Assembly (NCBI GenBank): GCA_964019425.1
Contig: OZ025794.1
Span: forward strand, 1,116,001-1,180,000
Reading direction: 5' to 3'
DNA: 64,000 nt
DNA from: Flectonema sp. DT1601
Taxonomy: Eukaryota; Euglenozoa; Diplonemea; Diplonemida; Diplonemidae
Part shown: in pieces, positions 1 to 10,701 of the stretch
How positions within the stretch are numbered: position 1 is the first letter of the stretch
Layout: each line of letters starts with the position of its first letter
Position numbers and translations under genes: made by a program
Notes under the pieces: model-generated
What the model saw: the letters and a program-made list of their open reading frames with translations, nothing else
Told to the model about the DNA's origin: nothing
Databases searched by the model: none

Positions 1-198
1 TTTTTTTTCTCTGCCTCTCTCTTAATTCTGTTCGTTTCTTTGAAACGAAAATTCATTTGAATATTATTCCTTGGTCAGCAACCATCATTGTCGCCCTTTG
101 GGCCTGTTAAAAAAAATAAAAATAAAAAGAAAGTTTACATCGGGAATAGGGCAGGAGCCAAAAGCTCCCAGTCCGTTACTTCCCACTTTATCGAAATT
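1..198 (+). repeat. End module (EM) of the hairpin-satellite family, cut by window edge
   Basis: The 3' half of a module that recurs at about ten other places (for example 5156-5551, 22224-22622, 35321-35718, 37758-38158). Landmarks are the small hairpin CGTTTCTTTGAAACG, the stretch CGCCCTTTGGGCCTGTT, an A-rich run, and the stem-loop GGAGCCAAAAGCTCC. It ends at TTATCGAAATT, the same terminal sequence seen in the other complete copies. No protein is evident. Function unknown; the shared fixed terminus suggests the end of a mobile unit. Confidence 0.8.
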
Positions 199-853
199 TC
201 CGTTTTTTTTCTTTAAAAAATAAATAAAAAGAATTTAAAATAAAAAATAAAGAATAAACAATGTTATCATTGTTTTTTTTATCGATCGACTATGTCGATT
301 ACTTTCTATTTTCCGTCCTGGTCAAGACGCTAAACTGATTGTTTTTTTTTATCGTTCGACTTTGTTGACTAATTTCTATTTTCCATTTTTTTTCTTTTTA
401 AAAATATATAAAAAGAATAAAAAAAAAAAAAAAAAAAAAAGAATAAACAATGTTATCATTGTTTTTTTTTATCGATCGACTATGTCGATTACTTTCTATT
501 TTCCGTCCTGGTCAGGACGCTAAACTGATTGTTTTTTCTTTAAAAATAAATAAAAAGAATAAAAAAAAAAAAAAAAAGGAATAAACAATGTTATCATTGT
601 TTTTTTTTTATCGATCGACTATGTCGATTACTTACTATTTTCCGTCCTGGTCAAGACGCTAAACTGATTGTTTTTTCTTTAAAATAATTAAAAGGATTTA
701 AAAAAAAAAAAAAAAAGAATAAACAATGTTATCATTGTTTTTTTTCTATCGATCAACTATGTCGATTAATTTCTATTTTCCGTCCTGATCGAGACGCTAA
801 ACTGATTGTTTCCTTTTTTAAATAATAAATAAGAAAAAAAAAAAAAAAAAAAA
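199..853 (+). repeat. Hairpin satellite (HS) array
   Basis: Head-to-tail monomers built from three short stem-loops (CAATG-TTAT-CATTG, ATCGAC-TAT-GTCGAT and CGTC-CTGGTCAA-GACG) separated by T- or A-tracts. Monomers of the type with the GTCCTGGTCAAGACG loop predominate; at least one of a second type (CGACTTTGTTGAC) is present. There is no coding capacity beyond low-complexity frames. Confidence 0.85.
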
Positions 854-976
854 GAGCATCTCCCTGCTATCCCTCATATCCCCACAATAATATTATACCT
901 TTTCATTTTCTCTTTCCTTTTCTGGTCTTTTTTTTTCTTTTTTTTCCTTTTTCATACAACGTTTTTTATTTATATA
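854..976 (+). repeat. Partial EM, interrupted by a TGAG transposon end
   Basis: Begins GAGCATCTCCCTGC like the other modules and follows them to the CATACAACGTTTTTTATTT region, then stops at TATA where a transposon end (TGAGGG...) begins at 977. The same breakpoint within the module is used at 52074. Confidence 0.75.
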
Positions 977-1207
977 TGAGGGTCTTTTTAAACCCCCCCC
1001 CCAAAATGGGCCAGGCTATCCTGTGGGCACCTAACACCCAATCCGAGCCCACCACTCCAGCAAAATACTATCCAAAAAACTCAAATCCGGTACTGGGGCA
1101 TCCTTTTACTGCCCACCAGTTTGAAAATTTCACTTTTTTTAACTGTATTTGGTACTTTTGCCTTGTAACTCTATTAGGAACCCTGAAAACACCCAAATTG
1201 AGCTTGA
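977..1207 (+). mobile_element. One terminal inverted repeat of a TGAG-family DNA transposon (partner end missing)
   Basis: Starts TGAGGG after a TA dinucleotide. Compared with the TIRs of the elements at 8919-10701 and 40150-52073 it keeps the same order of words: GTGGGCA, a CAATC(G/C)GAG(A/C)CC-like stretch, CCAAAAAA(T/C)TCAA, a TCCGG(G/T) word, then TTTACT. It is more divergent than those two are from their own partner ends. No matching right end is found; Rep-A follows directly at 1208. I read it as a decayed transposon end, moderately sure. Confidence 0.6.
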
Positions 1208-2678
1208 GTTGAATTTACCAGGTGAGATTTGGACTGTTAGCTTTTGGCTAAGGCCCTCCCTGAAAAGCAAGAACAAAAAAACTACTCACACCTGAAGAAA
1301 ACATACACAAAGAACACACTGTAAGCTGTGTGTGTATTTTGTGTTTGTCACAACAGGAGAGAAAAGAAAGAATGTCAAGGTTGGTCACCTTGCCTATCAA
1401 CGCACAACATTGGTGGTCTCTACTAGACCCTGAGTGATCCCACTGGATCTCTCATCGTTCATAGTACCCTGTGTGAAGTTATAAAATCAAAGGTAAACTA
1501 TGAACTACAAATGACTTAGCCTGTTATTATAATGCCACAGGCAGGCCCTGCATTCAGCAACTATCCAGCAGTGCTTGGATGTCCTGATCTTCTTCTAAAA
1601 AAAAAAGAAAGAAAAACAAAACTGTAGCTGGGATCACTCAGGATCAACAGAGTTGAATTTCCAGGTGAGATTTGGACTGTTAGCTTTTGGCTAAGGCCCT
1701 CCCTGAAGAGCAAGAACAAAAAAACTACTCACACCTGAAGAAAACATACACAAAGAACACACTGTAAGCTGTGTGTGTATTTTGTGTTTGTCACAACAGG
1801 AGAGAAAAGAAAGAATGTCAAGGTTGGTCACCTTGCCTATCAACGCACAACATTGGTGGTCTCTACTAGACCCTGAGTGATCCCATTGGATCTCTCATTG
1901 TTCATAGTACCTATGTGAAGTTATAAAATCAAAGGTAAACTATGAACTACAAATGACTTAGCCTGTTATTATAATGCCACAGGCAGGCCCTGCATTCAGC
2001 AACTATCCAGCAGTGCTTGGATGTCCTGATCTTCTTCTAAAAAAAAAGAAAGAAAAACAAAACTGTAGCTGGGATCACTCAGGATCAACAGACTACCAAT
2101 GCTACCTGTTGTACTTGCTCACTATGGGGGGTGATGCCAAACACCCAGAAGTACTAAACTTTAGTTGGACACCATGGCTTACAACCCTTCCAGAGGGAAG
2201 CACCATTATGACTTCTATTTTTTTTCTTCAAGAAAATCATAAGGTGGGAACAAAGAAAAATGCTAAGAGGAACCCCTTATTAACACCTAAGACATCTAAA
2301 CTGCAGCCCAGCCTATGCCCAATGCACTAACAGGTCATTCCCTCACACTCAGATCAAAAAATCAAAGTTCAGAGTGCATCTTAGCGTGAATGAGAGTATT
2401 TCCTCCCGCTTTTTTTGAACAAAAGGGATAGGAGAAGGGATAGAAAACGAACATAAAAATAAAATTCTAAGTGAGAAACACTTAGCAGAAATACTTAGCA
2501 GCTTTTAAGGAGCTGAAAAGCAAAAAAAAAATCTAAGTGAGAAACACTTAGTAGTAACACTTTGTAGCTAATTGAGCTGAAAATAAAAAAATAAAAAAAT
2601 TCTAAGTGAGAGATACTTAGCAACTTTTAGAACAAACATTTCAGTAAATAACCTGTAATGATTAAACCATTACAGGTT
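1208..2678 (+). repeat. Two internally deleted Rep-A copies
   Basis: Rep-A carries the 5' part of the gene at 60761-61528. Here a first copy (1208-1651) stops after GGATCAACAGA and a second (1652-2678) starts at once with GTTGAATTTCC. Each contains the intron-like segment from CAG^GTGAGATTTGG to GTCACAACAG^GAGAG. The second copy lacks about 300 bp present in the full units, joining the AAACACCCAGAAGTACTAAA region to TTTAGTTGGACACC, which makes a fused 118-codon frame at 1974-2330 that I do not regard as a gene. Its tail has three TAAGTGAGA(A/G)A(C/T)ACTTA inverted repeats before stopping at GGTTTGATG, where HS begins. Confidence 0.75.
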
Positions 2679-3448
2679 TGATGTTATCATTGTTTTTTTT
2701 TTTTTTATCGTTCGACTTTGTCGACTAATTTCTATTTTCCATTTTTTTCTTTAAAAAATAAATAAAAAGAATTTAAAATAAAAAAAAGAATAAACAATGT
2801 TATCATTGTTTTTTTTATCGATCGACTATGTCGATTACTTTCTATTTTCCGTCCTGGTCAAGACGCTAAACTGATTGTTTTTTTTTTCTCAAAATTAATA
2901 AAAAAGAATATAAAAAAAAAAAATAAAAAAAAGAATAAACAATGTTATCATTGTTTTTTTATCGTTCGACTTTGTCGACTAATTTCTATTTTCCGTTTTT
3001 TTTTCTTAAAAAATAAATAAAAAAAAAAATAAAAAAAAAAAATAAAAAAAAATAAACAATGTTATCATCGTTTTTTTATCGATCGACTTTGTCGACTAAT
3101 TCCTATTTTCCGTCCTGGTCAAGACGCTAAACTGATTGTTTTTTCTTTAAAAAATAAATAAAAAGAATAAAAAAAAAAAAAAAAAAAAAAAAGAATGAAC
3201 AATGTTATCATTGTTTTTTTATCGATCGACTACGTCGATCACTTTCTATTTCCCGTCCTGGTCAGGACGCTAAACTGATTGTTTTTTCTTTAAAAATTAA
3301 TAAAAAGAATAAAAAAAATAAAAAAAAAAGGAATAAACAATGTTATCATTGTTTTTATTTTATCGATCGACTATGTCGATTACTTTCTGTTTTCCGTCCT
3401 GGTCAAGACGCTAAACTGATTGTTTTTTCTTTAAAAAATAATAAGAAG

Positions 3449-3481
<33 letters not shown>

Positions 3482-3735
3482 ATAAACAATGTTATCATTG
3501 TTTTTTTATCGATCGACTATGTCGATTACTTTCTATTTCCCGTCCTGGTCAGGACGCTAAACTGATTGTTTTTTCTTTAAAAATTAATAAAAAGAATAAA
3601 AAAAATAAAAAAAAAAGGAATAAACAATGTTATCATTGTTTTTATTTTATCGATCGACTATGTCGATTACTTTCTGTTTTCCGTCCTGGTCAAGACGCTA
3701 AACTGATTGTTTTTTCTTTAAAAAATAATAAGAAG

Positions 3736-3768
<33 letters not shown>

Positions 3769-3880
3769 ATAAACAATGTTATCATTGTTTTTTTATCGAT
3801 CGACTATGTCGATCACTTTCTATTTTTCGTCCTGGTCAAGACGCTAAACTGATTGTTTTTTCTTTAAAAATAATAAAAAG

Positions 3881-3915
<35 letters not shown>

Positions 3916-5115
3916 TAAACAATGTTATCATTGTTTTTTTATCGATCGACTATGTCGATCACTTTCTATTTTCCGTCCTGGTCAAGACGCTAAACTGATT
4001 GTTTTTTTTCAAAATTAATAAAAAAGAATACAAAAAAAAATTAAAAAAAAAAGAATAAACAATGTTATCAGTGATTTTTTTTTATCGTTCGACTTTGTTG
4101 ACTAATTTCTATTTTCCGTTTTTTTTCTTTTTAAAAAATAAATAAAAAGAATTTAAAAAAAAAAAAAAAAAAAAAGAGTAAACAATGTTATCATTGTTTT
4201 TTTTTATCGATCGACTATGTCGACTACTTTCTATTTTCCGTCCTGGTCAAGACGCTAAACTGATTGTTTTTTTTTCAAAATTAATAAAAAAGAATATAAA
4301 AAAAAAACAAAAAAAAAAAAAGAATAAACAATGTTATCATTGTTTTTTTTTTATCGTTCGACTTTGTCGACTAATTTTTATTTTCCGTTTTTTTTTCTTT
4401 AAAAATAAATAAAAAGAATTTAAAAAAAAAAAAAAAAAAGAATAAACAATGTTATCATTGTTTTTTTTATCGATCGACTATGTCGATCACTTTCTATTTT
4501 CCGTCCTGGTCAAGACGCTAAACTGATTGTTTTTTCTTTAAAATAATAAAAAGGATTAAAAAAAAAAAAAAAAAAAAAAAGAATAAACAATGTTATCATT
4601 GTTTTTTATCGATCGACTATGTCGATCACTTTCTATTTTCCGTCCTGGTCAAGACGCTAAACTGATTGTTTTTTCTTTAAAAAATAATTAAAAGGTTAAA
4701 AAAAAAAAAAAAAAAAGAATAAACAATGTTATCATTGTTTTTTTATCGATCGACTATGTCGATCACTTTCAATTTTCCGTCCTGGTCAGGACGCTAAACT
4801 GATTGTTTTTTTCTTTAAAAATAAATAAAAAGAATAAAAAAAAAAAAAAAAAAAAAAGGAATAAACAATGTTATCATTGTTTTTTTTTTATCGATCGACT
4901 ATGTCGATTACTTACTATTTTCCGTCCTGGTCAAGACGCTAAACTGATTGTTTTTTCTTTAAAATAATTAAAAGGATTTAAAAAAAAAAAAAAAAAAAAA
5001 AAAAGAATAAACAATGTTATCATTGTTTTTTTTTTCTATCGATCGACTATGTCGATTAATTTCTATTTTCCGTCCTGATCGAGACGCTAAACTGATTGTT
5101 TCCTTTTTTTAAATA

Positions 5116-5155
<40 letters not shown>
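2679..5155 (+). repeat. Hairpin satellite array
   Basis: About 2.5 kb of HS monomers, all in one direction. The left part alternates a GTCCTGGTCAAGACG monomer with a shorter CGTTCGACTTTGTCGAC monomer; the right part is mostly the first type. Monomer spacing is about 125-140 bp. Poly-A runs of 10-25 bp lie between monomers. The array plus the following EM interrupts the tail of Rep-A: GGTTTGATG on the left and CCAAGACTGACAAGGACTGAG on the right are contiguous in intact Rep-A (about 24510-24540). Confidence 0.85.
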
Positions 5156-5159
<4 letters not shown>

Positions 5160-5551
5160 ATCTCCCTGCTATCCTCATATCCCCACAATAATATTATACC
5201 TTTTCATTTTCTCTTTCCTTTTCTGGTCTTTTTTTTTCCTTTTTTCCTTTTTCATACAACGTTTTTTATTTATATTTTATTTTTTTTTTTTTTTTTCATG
5301 TTTGATTATTTCCTCTTCATTTTTTTTTCTATTCTTTCTTTTTTTTTCTTTTTTTTTTTTCTCTACCTCTCTCTTAATTCTGTTCGTTTCTTTGAAACGA
5401 AAATTCATTTGAATATTATTCCTTGGTCAGCAACCATCATTGTCGCCCTTTGGGCCTGTTAAAAAAAAAAAAAAATAAAAAGAAAGTTTACATCGGGAAT
5501 AGGGCAGGAGCCAAAAGCTCCCAGTCCGTTACTTCCCACTTTATCGAAATT
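5156..5551 (+). repeat. Complete EM
   Basis: Full module from GAGCATCTCCCTGC to TTATCGAAATT. Internal landmarks in order: CCCCACAATAATATTATACC, GTTGTATG complement (CATACAAC), CATGTTTGATTATTTCC, CGTTTCTTTGAAACG, CGCCCTTTGGGCCTG, GGAGCCAAAAGCTCC. It closes the preceding array and is followed by Rep-A tail sequence. Confidence 0.85.
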
Positions 5552-5980
5552 CAGCCCAAGACTGACAAGGACTGAGTTGAATTTACCAGGTGAGATTTGG
5601 ACAGTAGTGCTGAAGGATTCCGGAGCTTAGGTACACATCAGATTTGTAGCAGGAGCAGGGCAAGTAGTGAAACGAAGAGGATAATAAGTTCCATGAAGGA
5701 ACTGTTGGAAGTGATATCAGGTGGTGATTGTAAGTCACCCCTCCTTGAAGCAATGGGTCAGTGTTCGGCCAATGTTACTCACAACGAGTATACCTTCAGG
5801 ATTATCAGGTTTCTTTGATAATCTTAGCTTGCTTGATAAGAGGTCACTGCTACAGGTGCCCTGTTCTCGTGGTTAGGGAAACAGAATTAGCAAGTGCAGG
5901 GATAACAGTTGGAAAGGATTTGTGGAAGAACTCTCTAAGGTAGATGTTGGTGGCCGTTCCGCAGTTGCAACACCTGACAT

Positions 5981-6010
5981 AAAAGGTAAAATTCAAGAAT
6001 TTTACCTTTT
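5981..6010. repeat. Perfect 14-bp inverted repeat
   Basis: AAAAGGTAAAATTC and its exact complement separated by two bases, inside the transposase fragment. Could form a hairpin; no function can be assigned. Confidence 0.8.
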
Positions 6011-6320
6011 CCTGACGGCTTCCAGTAGGAAGAACCAACAACGAAGGATCAAAAAGCAACGTCGCTGTGGCTGAACGTTTGGCTGCTACAAGCCAGTTAT
6101 TCCTGTGGTAATTTTCTGTCAAACCCGGCTTCATCCCTGACATGAAGCGAGACCAAAGGATCGTTAGGCCATGCTTTCACACTGTGGATCGGTACTGAAG
6201 ATCGCGTATCGAGCAAGCTTTTACCCTTATGCTCTACGTGAGATTTCTGTTCTCACTGGGCTTGCCTTAGGACACCTGCGTTAATGTGTACCAGATGTGC
6301 CGCCCCAGCCAAACTCCCCA

Positions 6321-6355
6321 CCTGACTGGTGCCTCCAAACGAGGCACCAGTCAGG
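6321..6355. repeat. Perfect 15-bp inverted repeat with 5-base loop
   Basis: CCTGACTGGTGCCTC, loop CAAAC, then the exact complement. It is GC-rich against an AT-rich background and so a stable hairpin in DNA or RNA. It may have been a binding site or end structure of the decayed element around it; that is inference. Confidence 0.85.
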
Positions 6356-6465
6356 GGGTCACGAGCCGAAGCCCGTTTGTCGCTCATCAGTTCCATTCTG
6401 CAGAAGAATCTAATCAGTTCGGTTAACTTCTTCCCCAGTCGACATAGCAAGTCTGAGGGCAACCA

Positions 6466-8080
6466 ACATTGTTTATTCTTTTTTTTTGTATTTTTTTTAT
6501 TCTTTTTTTATTAATTTTGAAAAAAAAAAAAACAATCAGTTTAGCGTCTTGACCAGGACGGAAAATAGAAAGTGATCGACATAGTCGATCGATAAAAAAA
6601 CAATGATAACATTGTTTATTCTTTTTTTTTTTTTTTTAAATTCTTTTTATTTATTTTTTTTTTTTTAAAGAAATAAATGGAAAATAGAAATTAGTCGACA
6701 AAGTCGAACGATAAAAAAAACAATGATAACATTGTTTATTCTATTTTTTTATTTTTTTTTTTTCTATTCATTTTTATTGATTTTGAAGAAGAAAAAAAAA
6801 ACAATCAGTTTAGCGTCTTGACCAGGACGGAAAATAGAAAGTGATCGACATAGTCGATCGATAAAAAAACAATGATAACATTGTTTATTCTTTTTTTTTA
6901 ATTTTAAATTCTTTTTATTTATTTTTTAAAGAAAAAAACGGAAAATAGAAATTAGTCGACAAAGTCGAACGATAAAAAAAAACAATGATAACATTGTTTA
7001 TTCTTTTTTTTTGTATTTTTTTTTATATTCTTTTTTATTAATTTTGAAAAAAAAAACAATGATAATATTGTTTATTCTAATAATAATAAAAAAAAATAAA
7101 AAAAAAAAGAATAAACAATGTTATCATTGTTTTTTTTTTATCGTTCGACTTTGTCGACCAATTTCTATTTTCCGTTTTTTTTCTTTAAAAAATAAATAAA
7201 AAGAATTTAAAATAAAAAAAAAAGAATAAACAATGTTATCATTGTTTTTTTATCGATCGACTATGTCGATCACTTTCTATTTTCCGTCCTGGTCAAGACG
7301 CTAAACTGATTGTTTTTTTTTTTTCAAAATTAATAAAAAAAGAATAAAAAAAATACAAAAAAAAAGAATAAACAATGTTATCATTGTTTTTTTTTTATCG
7401 TTCGACTTTGTCGACTAATTTCTATTTTCCATTTTTTTTTCTTTAAAAATAAATAAAAAGAATTTAAAATAAAAAAAAAGAATAAACAATCAGTTTAGCG
7501 TCTTGACCAGGACGGAAAATAGAAAGTGATCGACATAGTCGATCGATAAAAAAACAATGATAACATTGTTTATTCTTTTTTTTTAATTTTAAATTCTTTT
7601 TATTTATTTTTTAAAGAAAAAAACGGAAAATAGAAATTAGTCGACAAAGTCGAACGATAAAAAAAACAATGATAACATTGTTTATTCTTTTTTTATTTTT
7701 TTTTTATATTCTTTTTTATTAATTTTGAAAAAAAAACAATCAGTTTAGCGTCTTGACCAGGACGGGAAATAGAAAGTAATCGACATAGTCGATCGATAAA
7801 AAAAAAAACAATGATAACATTGTTTATTCTTTTTTTTTATTTTAAATTCTTTTTATTTATTTTTAAAGAAAAAAAACGGAAAATAGAAATTAGTCGACAA
7901 AGTCGAACGATAAAAAAAAACAATGATAACATTGTTTATTCTATTTTTAATTTTTTTTTTTTGTATTCTTTTTTATTAATTTTGAAAAAAAAAAAACAAT
8001 CAGTTTAGCGTCTTGACCAGGACGGGAAATAGAAAGTAATCGACATAGTCGATCGATAAAAAAAAAAACAATGATAAAGG
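6466..8080 (-). repeat. Hairpin satellite array with internal strand switches
   Basis: HS monomers run in the minus sense from 6466 to about 7070, in the plus sense from about 7085 to 7488, then minus again to 8080. The switch points lie in A/T tracts beside CAATGATAA(T/C)ATTG. Type-one and type-two monomers alternate regularly at roughly 260 bp per pair. The left junction is GGGCAACC|AACATTGTTT; the right end runs straight into an EM in minus orientation. Confidence 0.8.
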
Positions 8081-8272
8081 AATTCGATAGAGTGGGAAGT
8101 AACGGACTGGGAGCTTTTGGCTCCTGCCCTATTCCCGATGTAAACTTTCTTTTTATTTTTTTTTTTTTTAACAGGCCCAGAGGGCGACAATGACTGTTGC
8201 TGACCAAGGAATAATATTCAAATGAATTTTCGTTTCAAAGAAACGAACAGAATTAAGAGAGAGGCAGAGAAA

Positions 8273-8305
<33 letters not shown>

Positions 8306-8495
8306 AAAAAAAAAAAAAATATGAAGAGGAAATAATCAAACATGAAAAAAATAAAAAAAAAAATAAAATATAAATAAAAAACGTTGTATGAAAAAGGAAA
8401 AAAAAGAAGAAAAAAAAAAAAAGACCAGAAAAGGAAAGAGAAAATGAAAAGGTATAATATTATTGTGGGGATATGAGGATAGTAGGGAGATGCTC
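8081..8495 (-). repeat. Complete EM, minus orientation
   Basis: Reverse complement of the module at 5156-5551, from AATTCGATAGAGTGGG to GGGAGATGCTC. Read on this strand it contains a pyrimidine-rich tract ending TTTTAACAG followed by GCCCAGAGGG, which resembles a 3' splice site. It heads the minus-strand HS array that continues to 13122. Confidence 0.85.
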
Positions 8496-8629
8496 TTTTT
8501 TTTTTTTTTTTTTATTAATTATTTAAAAAAAAAAGGAAACAATCAGTTTAGCGTCTCGATCGGGACGGTAAATAGAAATTAATCGACATAGTCGATCGAT
8601 AGAAAAAAAAACAATGATAACATTGTTTA

Positions 8630-8664
<35 letters not shown>

Positions 8665-8918
8665 CTTTTAATTATTTTAAAGAAAAAACAATCAGTTTAG
8701 CGTCTTGACCAGGACGGAAAATAGAAAGTGATCGACATAGTCGATCGATAAAAAAACAATGATAACATTGTTTATTCTTTTTTTTTTTTTTTTAAATTCT
8801 TATTATTTATTTTTTAAAGAAAAAAAAACGGAAAATAAAAATTAGTCGACAAAGTCGAACGATAAAAAAAAACAATGATAACATTGTTTATTCTTTTTTT
8901 TTTTGTTTTTTTTTTATA
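8496..8918 (-). repeat. Hairpin satellite array, left of a transposon
   Basis: HS monomers in minus orientation, including a type-two monomer (AGTCGACAAAGTCGAACG). The array is interrupted at a TATA in a T-tract by the transposon at 8919-10701 and resumes at 10702. Confidence 0.85.
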
Positions 8919-9484
8919 TGAGGACATGTCAAAAGTCTGGTACCGTTTTGGTCAACGGTAAACTGTGGGCATGTACAACTCAATCGAGACCCAACCCCGT
9001 CTGAAACATGCCCCAAAAAATTCAATTCCGGGTGTGGGATCTCACTTTACTCGTAATACTTGTAAAAAAAAAAAAAAATCCTGCATTTTTTGCTTGTGGC
9101 TTACAGAGAACTGGCTTGTGGCTACAGAGAAACCCAAATATTACATATGCAGCCTTGCCAAAAGTATCATCCCCCAAATCTATATTCTAATATTTCATTA
9201 TAAAAATAAATGGAATTATCGGTAAAAATAATACTTTTAACGTGAAAATTATTATTAGTTTTTAGCACCACGTTCTACACTTTTTGCACTTCTTTTGGAC
9301 GTAGTCACATTCTGATCGAAAGCCCTGAGTAGAACCCTCAGAAGAGTTACCATCAGTTTTGAGTTGATTTGTTTGCGTCAAAAAAAACTCAATTTGTCGA
9401 GTCTCATTGTGCAACTTGAAATGCATAGTTATACCCAAACTGTACTTCTCCTGCTGCTAATAATGTGATGATGACTCTTGTGGT

Positions 9485-9538
9485 AAGGAGTCTTCTCCTT
9501 AGGTACCTGTGGCAAGGTACTGAAGGAGAAGACTCCTT
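9485..9538. repeat. 54-bp hairpin inside the transposon
   Basis: AAGGAGTCTTCTCCTT at the left and its complement at the right form 16-bp perfect arms; AGGTACC and GGTACT extend the stem inwards. The arm itself is also partly self-complementary (AAGGAG...CTCCTT). Confidence 0.8.
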
Positions 9539-9664
9539 ATAATCAGGTTTTATAATTAAATCATCTCCGTATCAGAAGTGTTTTCTGAATAGACTGCATT
9601 CTGTCTCTTAAACTCTTCTACATGATAATGAACCTCAACAAGTCTGTTGTATTATTATAATGAG

Positions 9665-9693
9665 ATAGCAGCTGGTCGTACACCAGCTGCTAT
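9665..9693. repeat. 12-bp perfect inverted repeat
   Basis: ATAGCAGCTGGT, loop CGTAC, then the exact complement. Second strong hairpin in the interior of the same transposon. Confidence 0.8.
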
Positions 9694-9998
9694 GGCTGGT
9701 AAGCCCCCCTTACTGGACACTATTGTCAGCACACTGGCATGTGCAGCATTCCAAACGGTTAATGAACAGTTACTGAGTAACCATTCTGTCACTCAACACT
9801 TGCTAAGTAGTTTTGACAGTTTCTTTCTAATTGTCTGTCCACACGGCAGTAGGAGCAGACATCAGTTCACAGCGCAAGGTGATGATATTCATTCCCACGC
9901 ATGCGATGGTATGTAGATTCTGATATCAGATTTCGAATACTGCTGACTTTATAGATAGATTTAAATGTCCCCCAAGGACACCCTGCAACGTAACAGTG

Positions 9999-10471
9999 TC
10001 ACCTCGTTGACTTTTTGATACCATTGAAGTCGGGCGAGGCTGCCTTGAGCTCGTTCTCACTTGACTGCACAACTTCAGGAAGATCTTCATTGGTTCTTAT
10101 ACTTATGGGCACGTGGATTCTAGCATCCCAGGCCTTTCTGCCTATTTTTAGCCCAGCTTCCTCTAGAAAGCTTAACTTCCATCCTATTCTTCTAGACACT
10201 TCTCGCCTGTCACCCGTTTCCATGCTCACAATTGTTTCATTTACTACTGAAAGGACTATTGACACCATTCCACAGCACTGCTATTCCCACAACCCTCACG
10301 GGGCATAGCAGTAACATCACCACCCCCAGAAAGGCATTCTAGCAGTTTTGCATGTTTACCTTCCAAGGTTTTTGAACTCCCATTGGACTCTTTCCTGTCA
10401 CTCCACTTCGGAGGGTCTCCCATCTTGTCAATCAGTAATTGCAGTTGCTCAATTATCGCTTTTGTGGTCAT
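9999..10471 (-). pseudogene. Remnant of TGAG-family transposase gene
   Basis: Two overlapping minus-strand frames. 10471-10256 encodes 71 residues with KLLECLSGGGDV; 10268-9999 encodes 89 residues with METGDRREV. The first motif recurs as KELLEVISGGDC (5.7 kb) and KLLKCLSGGDVP (51.7 kb), the second as METGDRREV at 51.6 kb, so both are old coding features of the family. The frame change between them and the short remaining length show the gene is dead. Towards the other end of the element, about 9285-9320 on the minus strand, a frame ends KKCKKCRTWC, possibly a cysteine-rich C-terminus. No catalytic DDE/D triad is recognisable. Confidence 0.5.
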
Positions 10472-10701
10472 ATTTTGCTTTTGTTATACTTGGGGCTCTC
10501 TGTAACAGCTTTGTTACCGGCTACAAGCAAAAAATGCAGGAATTTTTTTTTTTTTTACAAGTATTACGAGTAAAGTGAGATCCCACACCCGGAATTGAAT
10601 TTTTTGGGGCATGTTTCAGACAGGGTTGGGTCTCGATTGAGTTGTACATGCCCGCAGTTTACCGTTGACCAAAACGGTACCAGACTTTTGACATCCACTC
10701 A

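Larger units (their letters stand above)
5552..6465 (+). pseudogene. Broken transposase fragment, TGAG-like family
   Basis: A 30-bp Rep-A piece (to about 5600) leads into sequence with several broken coding stretches on the plus strand. Around 5694-5790 it encodes KELLEVISGGDCKSPLLEAM, which matches KLLECLSGGGDV (minus strand of the 8919-10701 element) and KLLKCLSGGDVP (51.7 kb). Further on, around 5940-6060, is a stretch ending EFYLFLTASSR, the style of an uncharacterised animal/protist transposase family in which FY...SR precedes the catalytic part. Stop codons and frame changes break it repeatedly. No terminal inverted repeats are visible, so it is an internal fragment. The family assignment rests on short peptide matches only. 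Confidence 0.45.
8919..10701. mobile_element. Complete 1,783-bp TGAG-family DNA transposon
   Basis: Terminal inverted repeats of about 180 bp (8919-9098 and 10523-10701) begin TGAGGACATGTCAAAAG and TGAGTGGATGTCAAAAG and stay nearly identical throughout. A TA target duplication flanks it (8917-8918 and 10702-10703), and the satellite on either side reads as one tract when the element is removed. TA duplication fits the IS630/Tc1/mariner superfamily, although ~180-bp TIRs starting TGAG are not typical of it. The interior holds a broken minus-strand transposase-like gene and two strong hairpins. It looks recent (few TIR mismatches) but lacks a full-length transposase, so it is probably non-autonomous. 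Confidence 0.8.

Noticed and set aside
1974-2330. 118-codon reading frame
   Set aside because: It arises from an internal deletion in Rep-A that joins unrelated frames.
7011-8207. Lys/Phe-rich short frames in satellite arrays
   Set aside because: They are translations of A/T tracts and hairpin monomers and change with tract length.
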